The notes under the pieces are model-generated. The model was not told the origin of the DNA, searched no databases, and worked only from the letters and a program-made list of their open reading frames with translations. Positions 53,836-62,085 of a stretch of DNA of 64,000 bases are shown in pieces. Positions within the stretch are counted from its first letter, which is position 1, and each line of letters starts with the position of its first letter. This DNA is from an uncultured Lachnospiraceae bacterium (GTDB taxonomy: Bacteria > Bacillota > Clostridia > Lachnospirales > Lachnospiraceae). Where the stretch lies: assembly GCA_946558695.1 (NCBI GenBank), contig CAMNTQ010000002.1, forward strand, positions 1-64,000, read 5' to 3'. A program made the position numbers and the translations under genes.

Positions 53836-53867
53836 GAATGCAGATTGAAGCAGAGAGAGGTGAAAAG

Positions 53868-53879
53868 ATGAGGAGATAA
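53868..53879 (+). CDS. three-codon upstream ORF (M-R-R) in ABC-F leader
   Basis: ATG AGG AGA TAA at 53868-53879 follows a Shine-Dalgarno-like AGAGAGGT at 53854-53861. Very short upstream ORFs with rare Arg codons, at which drug-bound ribosomes may stall, are known before ABC-F resistance genes. Translation is inferred, not shown. AGAGAGGT can also pair perfectly with ACCTCTCT at 53975-53982 near the attenuator hairpin. Confidence 0.5.
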   Translation: MRR

Positions 53880-53950
53880 TGCGCTTTTGAAAACATGAAG
53901 CTTTTTATTTATATCATCCGGCATTTTCGGAGGATATTTGTTTTATGTTG

Positions 53951-53989
53951 CCAAAAGTGGATTATGTTCTCATAACCTCTCTTTTTTGG
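53951..53989 (+). terminator. candidate attenuator hairpin in ABC-F leader
   Basis: GG-TTATG (53959-53966, one bulged A) pairs with CATAACC (53971-53977) around a 4-base loop, CCAAAA (53951-53956) can pair with the T-rich 3' side ending GG at 53988-53989, and a run of six T lies at 53982-53987. A hairpin plus U-tract in a 240-base leader suggests premature termination relieved by an antibiotic. Confidence 0.45.
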
Positions 53990-54077
53990 TGGAAAAAAAT
54001 AATAGTTTGTTTTATTAGTTTCGTGGGGTTAAGAGTGCAGGGATTCCTTTGGCAACAGCAGGGAGGAGGAATTTTAG

Positions 54078-55664
54078 ATGTCACAGATCAGTGTAAATAA
54101 CCTCACGTTTTATTATGAGGGAAGCTATGATAATATTTTTGAGAATGTATCTTTTACCGTTGATACGGACTGGAAGCTTGGATTTGTCGGGAGGAATGGA
54201 AAGGGAAAGACGACCTTTCTAAATCTCCTGCTCGGGAAATATGAGTATATGGGCTCTATCGCTTCTAACACGGTATTTGATTACTTTCCCTATCAGATAA
54301 AAGAAGAATTCAAGGATAAGCCGGCTGTTGATTTTGTGGAGGAGCTGAAGGCTGGCTGTGAGCAGTGGCGTGTGGTATGTGAACTTAATAAGATGGATAT
54401 GGATGCGGAAAGTTTATACCGTCCCTTTTCTGCGTTGAGTTTCGGAGAACAGACGAAGCTTCTGCTTGCAGTGTTGTTTTCAGGGGAAAACAATTTTCTG
54501 CTGATCGATGAACCGACCAACCATCTGGACAGCGGGGCAAGAGAGACAGTAAAAGAGTATTTGAGAAAAAAGAAAGGATTTATACTGGTTTCTCACGACA
54601 GGGACCTTCTGGATGCCTGTGTGAACCATGTGTTAGTCCTTAATCGGCATTCTATCGAAGTGCAGACGGGAAATTTTTCGAGCTGGTGGGAGAATAAGAA
54701 ACGTCAGGATGCTTGTATGCAGAAGGAGAATGAAAAGCACAAAAAGGAGATAGGGAGGCTTAAGGAAGCGGCAAGGCAGACAAGACAGTGGGCAGATAAA
54801 AACGAAAGCACAAAGATAGGCTTTGATCCGGTAAAGGAACCGGAACGCTGCATAGCTACGAGAGCGTATATCGGGGCAAAGACTAAGAAGATGTTAAGCC
54901 GGGCAGGTCAGACAGAGCGGAGACTGGAACGGGAGATCAGGGAAAAAGAAGGTTTGCTTCGGGATATTGAAGAACCGGCAAATTTAAAGATGATGCCTCT
55001 TGACCATCATAAGAGAACAGTTCTTGCAGCGGACAAGTATAGTTTGAAATATGGGGACGCGAAAAAGTATCTTTTTGAAAATATGTGCTTTGAGGTTAAT
55101 CGGGGAGACCGGGTTTTCTTAAATGGCGCAAACGGCTGCGGGAAATCCAGTCTGATCAAGGCCGTTCTTAGAAGAGTCATGGATGGCACGGACGGCACAG
55201 AAAAGGGAGAAAAAAGGAGAAATGAGAGAAGAGCAGAAGACTTCGGGCAGTCTGAGGTTATAGAGAGCGGGACGCTCTGGACGGCTTCCGGTCTGTCGGT
55301 TTCTTATATCAGTCAGGATACTTCTTTCCTGCAGGGAGGCGTCAAAGAATTCTGTAAGGAGCGGAACCTCAATGAGAGTCTGTTTCTGGCAATTCTGCGC
55401 CAGCTTGACATGGAGAGAGTACAGTTTGAAAAAAGAATGCAGGATTTCTCGGAAGGACAGAAGAAAAAAGTGCTGATTGCTGCGAGCCTGCTTACTCCGG
55501 CACATTTATATATATGGGATGAACCGCTGAATTATATCGATGTATTTTCCAGAATGCAGGTGGAGGAATTGCTTCTTGCGCACAGGCCAACGATGCTTGT
55601 GGTAGAGCATGACGTACGATTCGTAAGAAAAATTGCAACGAAGCTGATTGATATCCCTTCCTGA
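54078..55664 (+). CDS. ABC-F ribosomal protection protein, Lsa/CplR-like
   Basis: 528 residues, two ABC domains and no membrane segment. NBD1: GFVGRNGKGKTTFLNLL, signature LSFGEQTKLLLAVLF, Walker B FLLIDEPTNHLDSGA. NBD2: LNGANGCGKSSLIKAV, signature FSEGQKKKVLIAASLL, Walker B LYIWDEPLNYIDVFS. The start (TLTFYYEGS..DTDWKLGFVGRNG) and the inter-domain linker (about 215-320, Lys/Glu-rich arm) resemble the Lsa group of ARE ABC-F proteins, which dislodge lincosamides, streptogramin A and pleuromutilins from the ribosome. Spectrum is inferred. Downstream signature changes (DEPLNYID) are usual in this branch. Confidence 0.88.
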   Translation: MSQISVNNLTFYYEGSYDNIFENVSFTVDTDWKLGFVGRNGKGKTTFLNLLLGKYEYMGSIASNTVFDYFPYQIKEEFKDKPAVDFVEELKAGCEQWRVVCELNKMDMDAESLYRPFSALSFGEQTKLLLAVLFSGENNFLLIDEPTNHLDSGARETVKEYLRKKKGFILVSHDRDLLDACVNHVLVLNRHSIEVQTGNFSSWWENKKRQDACMQKENEKHKKEIGRLKEAARQTRQWADKNESTKIGFDPVKEPERCIATRAYIGAKTKKMLSRAGQTERRLEREIREKEGLLRDIEEPANLKMMPLDHHKRTVLAADKYSLKYGDAKKYLFENMCFEVNRGDRVFLNGANGCGKSSLIKAVLRRVMDGTDGTEKGEKRRNERRAEDFGQSEVIESGTLWTASGLSVSYISQDTSFLQGGVKEFCKERNLNESLFLAILRQLDMERVQFEKRMQDFSEGQKKKVLIAASLLTPAHLYIWDEPLNYIDVFSRMQVEELLLAHRPTMLVVEHDVRFVRKIATKLIDIPS

Positions 55665-55676
55665 TTGCACTATAAT
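55648..55676 (+). promoter_or_regulatory. promoter of the ClC channel gene
   Basis: TTGATA at 55648-55653 and TATAAT at 55671-55676, 17-base spacer, overlapping the last codons of the ABC-F gene. The following leader has a GACAG...CTGTC hairpin and a CAGAGAGGG tract like the ABC-F leader. Confidence 0.7.
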
Positions 55677-55749
55677 GAATATCGAAGACAGTAAATCTGT
55701 CAGAGAGGGTTATCTTTTAGGGAAGATATTGTACGAGGGAGGAATAGCC

Positions 55750-57357
55750 GTGGGTAAGGATACGTCCGGCACGCTTCGGCGTGCGGAACATTTTCAGGTG
55801 GTTTTGATCGGAGAGGGGATCATGGTAGGAGGCATTGCCGGATTTGTGGTGATTCTTTACCGTATGATCCTTGAGTTTGCGGGTGAGACGCTGCAGCGCA
55901 TATTGAGTTTTATCGGGCATCATCCGGTGCGTATCGCAGGATGGTTTCTGATACTTATATTACTGGCATGGATCGTAGGAAAGCTTGTGACGGCTGAACC
56001 GATGATTTCCGGGAGCGGGATCCCCCAGCTGGAAGGGGAGATGATCGGTAAGCTTGATCAGAACTGGTGGAAGGTTATCGGAGGAAAATTCTTAGGAGGC
56101 TTCTTGTGCCTGCTTGGCGGAATGGCGCTTGGGCGGGAAGGCCCGTCGATCCAGCTTGGAGCCATGGCGGGAAAAGGGGTATCTAAGGGACTTGAGCGGG
56201 GGAAGACAGAGGAGAGATTTCTGTTGACCTGCGGCGCCAGCGCCGGACTAGCGGCAGCGTTCCATGCGCCGTTGGCAGGAGTCATGTTTTCGCTGGAGGA
56301 AGTACATAAGAATTTTTCTGTAAGCGTGCTTCTGTCGGTTATGGCATCATCGCTGACAGCGGATTTTCTGGCTACTACAGTGTTCGGTATGACTCCGGTA
56401 TTTGACTTTGACATTGTGAGGGCGCTCCCGCTGCAGTATTATGGGATGATCTTGATGCTTGGAGGGATGTTGGGCGTACTGGGAGCGTTTTATAACTGGT
56501 TTACGCTGAAAGTACAGTCTCTTTATAATCATGCTGTATTCGGCGGTATAACAGCCAAACTTATGATCCCGTTTATCTGCGCGGGGATTCTTGGTATTAC
56601 GGAGCCGGAGCTTTTAGGAAGCGGGCATGCGCTGATTCAATATCTGACGAATGTGGACGTTTTGCTGGGTACGGTTATTTTCATCCTGATCAGCAGATTT
56701 ATCTTTTCGGCAGTATGCTTCGGGTCAGGAGCGCCGGGAGGTATCTTCTTTCCGCTGCTTGTACTGGGAGGCTTTATCGGGGGAGTCTTCGCGACGGTGG
56801 GAGTACAATACTTCGGCATGGATGCAGTTTATATCAACAATTTTGTGCTGCTTGCTATGGCGGGGTATTTTTCGGCGATTGTCAGAGCGCCGCTTACGGG
56901 AATCATTCTGATCTTTGAGATGACGGGTTCCCTTACGCAGATGCTGTCTCTGTCAATTGTGTCAATTGTTGCGTATATTGTTGCGACACTGCTGAAATCG
57001 AAGCCAATCTATGAGAGTCTTCTTGAAAGACTACTTGACAAACAGAAGACGGAGGCGCAGGAGTTAAAGGAAGCAAAAAGGCGGGAAGCAGTACACCGGC
57101 AGAAGATTCTTGCGAATTTTGTCGTGCAGTATAATTCTATGTTAAATGATACATTGATCAGCGAGATCAAATGGCCGGACAATTGCCTTGTAGTGGCCGT
57201 TCAAAGAGGGGTAAAGGAGATTATTCCAAGAGGAACGACGAAGCTTCAGGTAGGGGATGTGATCGTAATCCTTATGGACGAGGGCGATATGGCATATGTG
57301 CATGATGAGATGCAGAAACTTTGCACCTCAAAGGACTATTTTGCGGCTGAACAATAA
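55750..57357 (+). CDS. ClC family chloride channel/antiporter with RCK_C (TrkA-C) domain
   Basis: About 535 residues. Selectivity-filter motifs in order: GSGIPQLEGEM, GREGPSIQLGAM with the gating Glu, GASAGLAAAFHAPLAGVMFSLEE and FGSGAPGGIFFPLLVLGGF, over ten or more helices. A cytosolic RCK_C domain (about 450-535: WPDNCLVVAVQRGVKEIIPR, LQVGDVIVILMD) follows, a fusion in which a regulatory ligand is bound. The GTG at 55750 is chosen because GAGGGAGG at 55735-55742 sits 7 bases before it; the ATG at 55648 lies inside the ABC-F gene and in its -35. The fluoride-type motif is absent, so chloride is likely. Confidence 0.92.
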   Translation: MGKDTSGTLRRAEHFQVVLIGEGIMVGGIAGFVVILYRMILEFAGETLQRILSFIGHHPVRIAGWFLILILLAWIVGKLVTAEPMISGSGIPQLEGEMIGKLDQNWWKVIGGKFLGGFLCLLGGMALGREGPSIQLGAMAGKGVSKGLERGKTEERFLLTCGASAGLAAAFHAPLAGVMFSLEEVHKNFSVSVLLSVMASSLTADFLATTVFGMTPVFDFDIVRALPLQYYGMILMLGGMLGVLGAFYNWFTLKVQSLYNHAVFGGITAKLMIPFICAGILGITEPELLGSGHALIQYLTNVDVLLGTVIFILISRFIFSAVCFGSGAPGGIFFPLLVLGGFIGGVFATVGVQYFGMDAVYINNFVLLAMAGYFSAIVRAPLTGIILIFEMTGSLTQMLSLSIVSIVAYIVATLLKSKPIYESLLERLLDKQKTEAQELKEAKRREAVHRQKILANFVVQYNSMLNDTLISEIKWPDNCLVVAVQRGVKEIIPRGTTKLQVGDVIVILMDEGDMAYVHDEMQKLCTSKDYFAAEQ

Positions 57358-57375
57358 AAAGCTTTATAAAAATTC

Positions 57376-57404
57376 TTGAAATCTGTTCTTCTATGTGCTA
57401 ACAT
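57376..57404 (+). promoter_or_regulatory. promoter of the T-box operon
   Basis: TTGAAA at 57376-57381 and TAACAT at 57399-57404, 17-base spacer. It lies about 20 bases before the start of T-box stem I. Confidence 0.6.
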
Positions 57405-57426
57405 GATAAAAAATTAAATTGTAAAT

Positions 57427-57692
57427 GCGATGAAAGAGACTCTGTTCTCTGGAACTTGACAGGAATAAGGCGTCACCGACTGAGAGCGCTTTTTGAGGAA
57501 TGAGGGCAATAGGGAACACTCTGGAGCAGACTGCTTGAAATAGAGTAGGGCAGTACGTGAGCGCACGTTATGCGCAGAAAGTGGAATCCTGATAAGAGGG
57601 TTCAAAGCGGGTGGTACCGCGGATAACGATGATGATATCCGTCTTGCGGCTGTAATGATGTTTCATTACAGTCCAGGGCGGATTTTTTGTTT
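57427..57692 (+). promoter_or_regulatory. T-box riboswitch, probable Asn (AAC) specifier
   Basis: The diagnostic T-box GGGTGGTACCGCGG lies at 57609-57622. Stem I begins near GATGAAAGAGAC (57429-57440). Its lower stem AGAG (57435-57438) pairs with CTCT (57519-57522) and the upper stem CTCTGTT (57440-57446) with AATAGGG (57508-57514), which leaves AAC (57515-57517) followed by a purine as the specifier codon. AAC reads tRNA(Asn); overlapping GAA (57514-57516) could read tRNA(Glu). The controlled genes are the non-discriminating AspRS and GatCAB, so Asn shortage would open transcription. The specifier is my folding by hand. Confidence 0.85.
57637..57692 (+). terminator. T-box terminator
   Basis: CTGTAATGA (57650-57658) pairs with TCATTACAG (57663-57671), and outer arms ATCCGTC (57637-57643) and GGCGGAT (57677-57683) extend it; T6-G-T5 follows. 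It competes with the antiterminator that contains the T-box sequence. Confidence 0.85.
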
Positions 57693-57764
57693 TTGAAGAG
57701 GAAAGGCTTTCAGAGAGCCTCTCCTTTTACGTATCCGTCCCGCTGGAAAAAAGGAGGACCAGAT

Positions 57765-59099
57765 ATGGAATATTACACAGGCGTAACGCAGAAAAAAACA
57801 ATGGAGATCAGTGAGCTTTTAAGAGAGGCAAAGGCGGGAGATACCGTGAGAGTGAACGGTGCGGTCCATACGATCCGCAATATGGGAACGGTAGCATTTG
57901 TTATCTTAAGAAAGAGAGAGGGGCTTTTACAGGCGGTATATGAAGAAGGGACGGCGCAGTTTCCTTTAAAGAATTTGAAAGAAGCGGCCGCGATCGAGGC
58001 GGAAGGCGTACTGGAGAAGAACGAGAAAGCGCCGCATGGGATCGAAATCCGCATAAGATCAGTCCGTATCTTAAGTGAGCCGGCGGATGAGAGGATGCCT
58101 CTTGCTATTTCAAAATGGAAGCTTAATACTTCTCTGGAAGCGAAGCTCAATTACAGATCCATTTCCCTGAGAAACGTGCGGGAGAGGGCGAAGTTCAGAA
58201 TACAGGAAGGGCTTACAAGAGCATTCAGAGATTTTCTGTACGGACAGGGCTTTACCGAGATTCATACTCCCAAAATTGGGGCGAAAGGCGCGGAAGGCGG
58301 AGCAAATATATTTAAGCTTGCATATTTTCACCGGCCGGCAGTGCTGGCACAGAGTCCGCAGTTTTACAAGCAGATGATGGTAGGCGTCTTTGACAGAGTG
58401 TTTGAGACAGCGCCGGTATTCCGGGCGGAAAAGCATAATACAAAACGGCATCTGAATGAATATACAAGCCTCGATCTTGAAATGGGATATATTGACGGAT
58501 TTGAGGAAATTATGGCGATGGAGAGCGGATATCTCCAATATGCAATGGGGCTGCTTCAAAGGGAGTACGCAAAAGAAGTGGAGATTTTAGGCATAGAGCT
58601 TCCGAAGGCGGATCGGATTCCGGCGGTAAGATTTGACGAGATCAAGAAACTGGCAGCGGAAAAATATAACCATAAGATGAGGAATCCTTTTGATCTGGAA
58701 CCGGAGGAGGAGACTTTGATCGGGCGGTTTGCGAAGGAAGAGTGGGGGAGCGATTTTGTATTTGTCACCCATTACCCGTCTAAGAAGCGTCCGTTTTATG
58801 CGATGGATGATCCCGATGATCCGAGATATACGCTGAGCTTTGATCTTTTATACAAGGGCATGGAGATTACGACGGGAGGACAGCGTATCCATGATTATAA
58901 AGCCCTGAAGGAAAAGATTGAAGCAAGAGGAATGACAGAAGAAGGGATGGAACAGTATCTGAATACATTTAAACATGGCATGCCGCCGCACGGAGGTTTA
59001 GGAATTGGGCTGGAACGGTTGACAATGAAGCTGGTTGGGGAGGATAATGTAAGGGAGACAACGTTGTTTCCAAGAGATTTAAGCCGATTGGAGCCGTAA
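57765..59099 (+). CDS. aspS2: aspartyl-tRNA synthetase 2 (archaeal type, probably non-discriminating)
   Basis: About 444 residues. An anticodon-binding OB domain (20-110) and a class II catalytic domain with AEKHNTKRHLNEYTSLDLEM (motif 2 region), SPQFYKQMM and motif 3 GGLGIGLERLTMKL near the end (LFPRDLSRLEP). It lacks the bacterial GAD insertion of AspRS1, placing it in the archaeal AspRS2 group, members of which in bacteria charge tRNA(Asn) with Asp for later amidation. The ATG at 57765 after AAGGAGG is preferred over ATG 57687, which lies in the terminator. The gatCAB genes in the same T-box operon support the role. Confidence 0.92.
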   Translation: MEYYTGVTQKKTMEISELLREAKAGDTVRVNGAVHTIRNMGTVAFVILRKREGLLQAVYEEGTAQFPLKNLKEAAAIEAEGVLEKNEKAPHGIEIRIRSVRILSEPADERMPLAISKWKLNTSLEAKLNYRSISLRNVRERAKFRIQEGLTRAFRDFLYGQGFTEIHTPKIGAKGAEGGANIFKLAYFHRPAVLAQSPQFYKQMMVGVFDRVFETAPVFRAEKHNTKRHLNEYTSLDLEMGYIDGFEEIMAMESGYLQYAMGLLQREYAKEVEILGIELPKADRIPAVRFDEIKKLAAEKYNHKMRNPFDLEPEEETLIGRFAKEEWGSDFVFVTHYPSKKRPFYAMDDPDDPRYTLSFDLLYKGMEITTGGQRIHDYKALKEKIEARGMTEEGMEQYLNTFKHGMPPHGGLGIGLERLTMKLVGEDNVRETTLFPRDLSRLEP

Positions 59100-59122
59100 T
59101 TTATGATTGAGAGGGAAAGCCT

Positions 59123-60286
59123 ATGTTTGGAGAGAGATGTACTTTATGCGGAGGGAAGTTAGACAGCAGGAAGGTTTGTACAGAGTGCGGCCTGAATAAC
59201 AGTAAGTCAGAGAAGAATTATAAGATCAACAAAAGTTCCTGCGACGGGATGCCCATGACGCATGTTCATGAGGAGGACACTTGCCAATCTCCCGGAGAAT
59301 CAGCCGAACAGAGAACGTATCGGAGCGTGAAAGTGCCGACTGTGAAAACGGATCGGAAAGCGGACTCGCTGCCGGGCAGCTACCGCCGGAAGGAGAGTAT
59401 TCCGAAACAGAAAAGTATGACGGCAAAGCCGGACCGGAAGCAGAAAAAGGCAGGGTGGGCAGCAAAGATTACGACGGCTTTTGTGATTCTGTCTATAGCA
59501 GGAACTGTTATAGGAAGTCTGGCGGAGGAGATAGATATCAATCTTCCTGTTTGGCCGGAGGGAGAGAACGTGGAATTGGATCCTTATGAACTGCTGGAAG
59601 AAAATGGAGAAGAGCTGCCGGAAGAAGGAGAGTATGCGGAGTTTGAGCTGACATCAGGCAAATATATCGTGGGCGTCCACATCCCGGCAGGAAAATACTC
59701 TGCATCTATGTCGTATGAGTATGATTCGATTCAGGTAAATGACAGGGAACGTGCTATTTTCTTATATGAATATCCAGCCAAAGAAGGAGTGGATTACCTG
59801 GATGACCTGCGGCTTTTTGAGGGGGCGCTGGTAGAGATCACAGCAGAGGAAAGCGTAATTTTAGAGACAGAGAATGCGCAGAGCGTTCAGAATGAGGAGA
59901 ACCCGCTGACGCAGAGTTATGAGTTTGAAGGAGAGATAGAGAAAATAGCAGGCGTGGATTTTGAACCCGGCGTGTATGATATTTATGTCGATGAAGGATA
60001 TGGGATGGTAGGTATCGGAATTAATGACGATGAAGAAGCCGGGGAGAACTTAGAAGAAGATTATGAAGAAGATTATGAAGAGAATGATTATACGACAGAG
60101 AATATATATGTAGGCAATGGTTCTGCAAAGGGGGCGGCATATAGGAACGTGATTATTCCGAAGGGCGCCAAATTGACCATGAAGAATGAATCTTATGATG
60201 ATGAAGAGGGCTTTAAGATTACTCTGTCGCCAAGCCCGCAGATAGCCTCTACAGATTACCTGCAGACATACAGAGATTATTATTAA
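59123..60286 (+). CDS. zinc-ribbon membrane protein of unknown function in the transamidation operon
   Basis: 387 residues that I do not recognise as a named family. The N-terminus is a double-Cys zinc ribbon (CTLCGGKL ... CTECGLNN), then a long basic disordered linker, one membrane helix at about 113-131 (AAKITTAFVILSIAGTVIGS) and an extracellular, very acidic beta-rich part in two similar halves (GKYIVGVHIPAGKYSA; GVDFEPGVYDIYV). The second half has an EEDYEEDYEEN run. The plan, ribbon inside and sensor outside, resembles other Firmicute zinc-ribbon membrane proteins. It lies 23 bases after aspS2 and 31 before gatC, and is probably transcribed with them; a role in tRNA amidation is not supported by sequence. 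Confidence 0.8.
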   Translation: MFGERCTLCGGKLDSRKVCTECGLNNSKSEKNYKINKSSCDGMPMTHVHEEDTCQSPGESAEQRTYRSVKVPTVKTDRKADSLPGSYRRKESIPKQKSMTAKPDRKQKKAGWAAKITTAFVILSIAGTVIGSLAEEIDINLPVWPEGENVELDPYELLEENGEELPEEGEYAEFELTSGKYIVGVHIPAGKYSASMSYEYDSIQVNDRERAIFLYEYPAKEGVDYLDDLRLFEGALVEITAEESVILETENAQSVQNEENPLTQSYEFEGEIEKIAGVDFEPGVYDIYVDEGYGMVGIGINDDEEAGENLEEDYEEDYEENDYTTENIYVGNGSAKGAAYRNVIIPKGAKLTMKNESYDDEEGFKITLSPSPQIASTDYLQTYRDYY

Positions 60287-60317
60287 GCAAATACAAACAT
60301 TTCAGGAGGTATGCAGT

Positions 60318-60611
60318 ATGGCGAATAAGATATCAGATGAGACAATGGAATATGTCGGCATTCTTGCAAAGCTTAGGCTGTCTGATGAAGAAAAAGAGAA
60401 TGCTAAGTCCGATATGGAAAAAATGCTTGATTATATTGACACGTTAAATGAATTGGACACAACAGGGGTAGAGCCAATGTCTCATGTGTTTCCTGTAAAT
60501 AATGTATTCCGCGAGGATATTGTTGAGAACGGTGACGGAAGCGAGGATACGCTTGCCAATGCACCTTTAAAAAAAGAGCAGGGATTCAAAGTGCCGAAGA
60601 CGATCGGATAG
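60318..60611 (+). CDS. gatC: Asp/Glu-tRNA amidotransferase subunit C
   Basis: 97 residues, normal for GatC: LAKLRLSDEEKENAKSDMEKML and DYIDTLNELDTTGVEPMSH, then FREDIVENGD. It wraps the GatA-GatB interface and stabilises the complex. AGGAGG precedes the ATG and gatA follows by 14 bases. Confidence 0.95.
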   Translation: MANKISDETMEYVGILAKLRLSDEEKENAKSDMEKMLDYIDTLNELDTTGVEPMSHVFPVNNVFREDIVENGDGSEDTLANAPLKKEQGFKVPKTIG

Positions 60612-60625
60612 ACAGGAGGTGTATT

Positions 60626-62083
60626 ATGGATATTTGCAGTATGACGGCTCTTGAGCTTGGAAAGAAGATTCAGCAAAAAGAGATATCCGCCGTGGAGGCT
60701 GTGAAGGCGGCTCTTGAATGTATAGAGGACAGGGAACCCGAGATTAACAGCTTTGTAACGGTTGATGCAGAAGGCGCGCTTAAGCGTGCAGAGGAAGTGC
60801 AAAAAAGTATTGAGGAAGGAACGATTGTGAGTCCTCTTGCGGGAGTACCGGTGGGAATTAAGGACAATATGTGTACAAAGGGGCTCTTGACCACGTGCGG
60901 TTCTAAGATTCTTAAAAATTTTAAACCGACCTTTACTGCGGAGGCTGTCCGGAATTTGGAGAGAGCAGGGGCAGTGATCGTCGGGAAGACGAATATGGAT
61001 GAATTTGCCATGGGAAGCACTACGGAAACATCTTATTACGGCGAGACGAGGAATCCGTGGAATCCGGCGCATGTGCCGGGCGGTTCTTCAGGCGGTTCCT
61101 GCGCGGCGGTTGCGGCCGGAGAATGCACGTATGCTCTGGGTTCGGATACAGGCGGGTCTATCCGCCAGCCAAGTTCCTTCTGCGGAGTAGTTGGAATCAA
61201 GCCAACGTACGGAACGGTATCCCGCTATGGTCTGATCGCCTATGGTTCTTCTCTGGACCAGATCGGTCCGGTCGGAAAAAACGTTGCGGATTGCGCCGCG
61301 GTTCTTGAGATTATTGCTTCTCATGATAAGAAAGACAGCACTTCTATTGACAGGAAAGATTATGATTTTACAAGCGCGCTGGTTGATGATGTAAAAGGAA
61401 TGAGAATCGGAATCCCAAGGGATTATTTTTTAGAAGGTCTGGACTGTGAGGTAAAAGAAAATATTTTAAATGCAGTGAAGGTGTTAGAGGATAAAGGCGC
61501 TGTTGTGGAAGAGTTTGACTTAAGCCTGGTGCAGTATGCAATTCCGGCATACTATGTCATTGCGTCGGCCGAGGCAAGTTCTAATCTGTCCCGTTTTGAC
61601 GGCGTAAAATACGGATACCGGACAGAGACTTATGAAGGACTTCACGATATGTATAAAAAGACTCGTTCGGAAGGATTCGGAGCAGAAGTTAAGAGAAGGA
61701 TCATGCTCGGCTCTTTTGTGTTAAGCTCGGGATACTACGATGCATACTATCTGAAAGCGCTCCGCACAAAAGCATTGATTAAGAAGGCCTTTGACAGTGC
61801 GTTTGAAACGTACGATATGATAGCGGCGCCGGCGGCGCCGGCCACCGCTCCCAGACTCGGAGAGAGTCTGAGCGATCCTTTGAAAATGTATCTGGGGGAC
61901 ATCTATACGATTTCTGCGAATCTGGCAGGGCTTCCGGGAATTTCGGTTCCTGTCGGGACGGACTCTTTGGGGCTTCCGATCGGAATGCAGCTTATCGGAA
62001 ACTGTTTTGAGGAAAAGAAGATCATCCGGGCGGCTTATGCATATGAACAGACAAGGGCGGATGCCGGAAAGGGGGCGGATTAA
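60626..62083 (+). CDS. gatA: Asp/Glu-tRNA amidotransferase subunit A
   Basis: 485 residues. The amidase catalytic triad is exactly in place: Lys79 (GVPVGIKDN), cis-Ser154 (GGSSGGSCAA) and nucleophile Ser178 (DTGGSIRQPSSFCG). It frees ammonia from glutamine and channels it to GatB. It precedes gatB by 2 bases. Confidence 0.97.
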   Translation: MDICSMTALELGKKIQQKEISAVEAVKAALECIEDREPEINSFVTVDAEGALKRAEEVQKSIEEGTIVSPLAGVPVGIKDNMCTKGLLTTCGSKILKNFKPTFTAEAVRNLERAGAVIVGKTNMDEFAMGSTTETSYYGETRNPWNPAHVPGGSSGGSCAAVAAGECTYALGSDTGGSIRQPSSFCGVVGIKPTYGTVSRYGLIAYGSSLDQIGPVGKNVADCAAVLEIIASHDKKDSTSIDRKDYDFTSALVDDVKGMRIGIPRDYFLEGLDCEVKENILNAVKVLEDKGAVVEEFDLSLVQYAIPAYYVIASAEASSNLSRFDGVKYGYRTETYEGLHDMYKKTRSEGFGAEVKRRIMLGSFVLSSGYYDAYYLKALRTKALIKKAFDSAFETYDMIAAPAAPATAPRLGESLSDPLKMYLGDIYTISANLAGLPGISVPVGTDSLGLPIGMQLIGNCFEEKKIIRAAYAYEQTRADAGKGAD

Positions 62084-62085
62084 GT

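Noticed and set aside
55750-57357. Fluoride riboswitch and F-type ClC
   Set aside because: The channel has GREGPSIQLG and GSGIPQLEG motifs of chloride types, and no crcB-motif consensus is visible in the leader.
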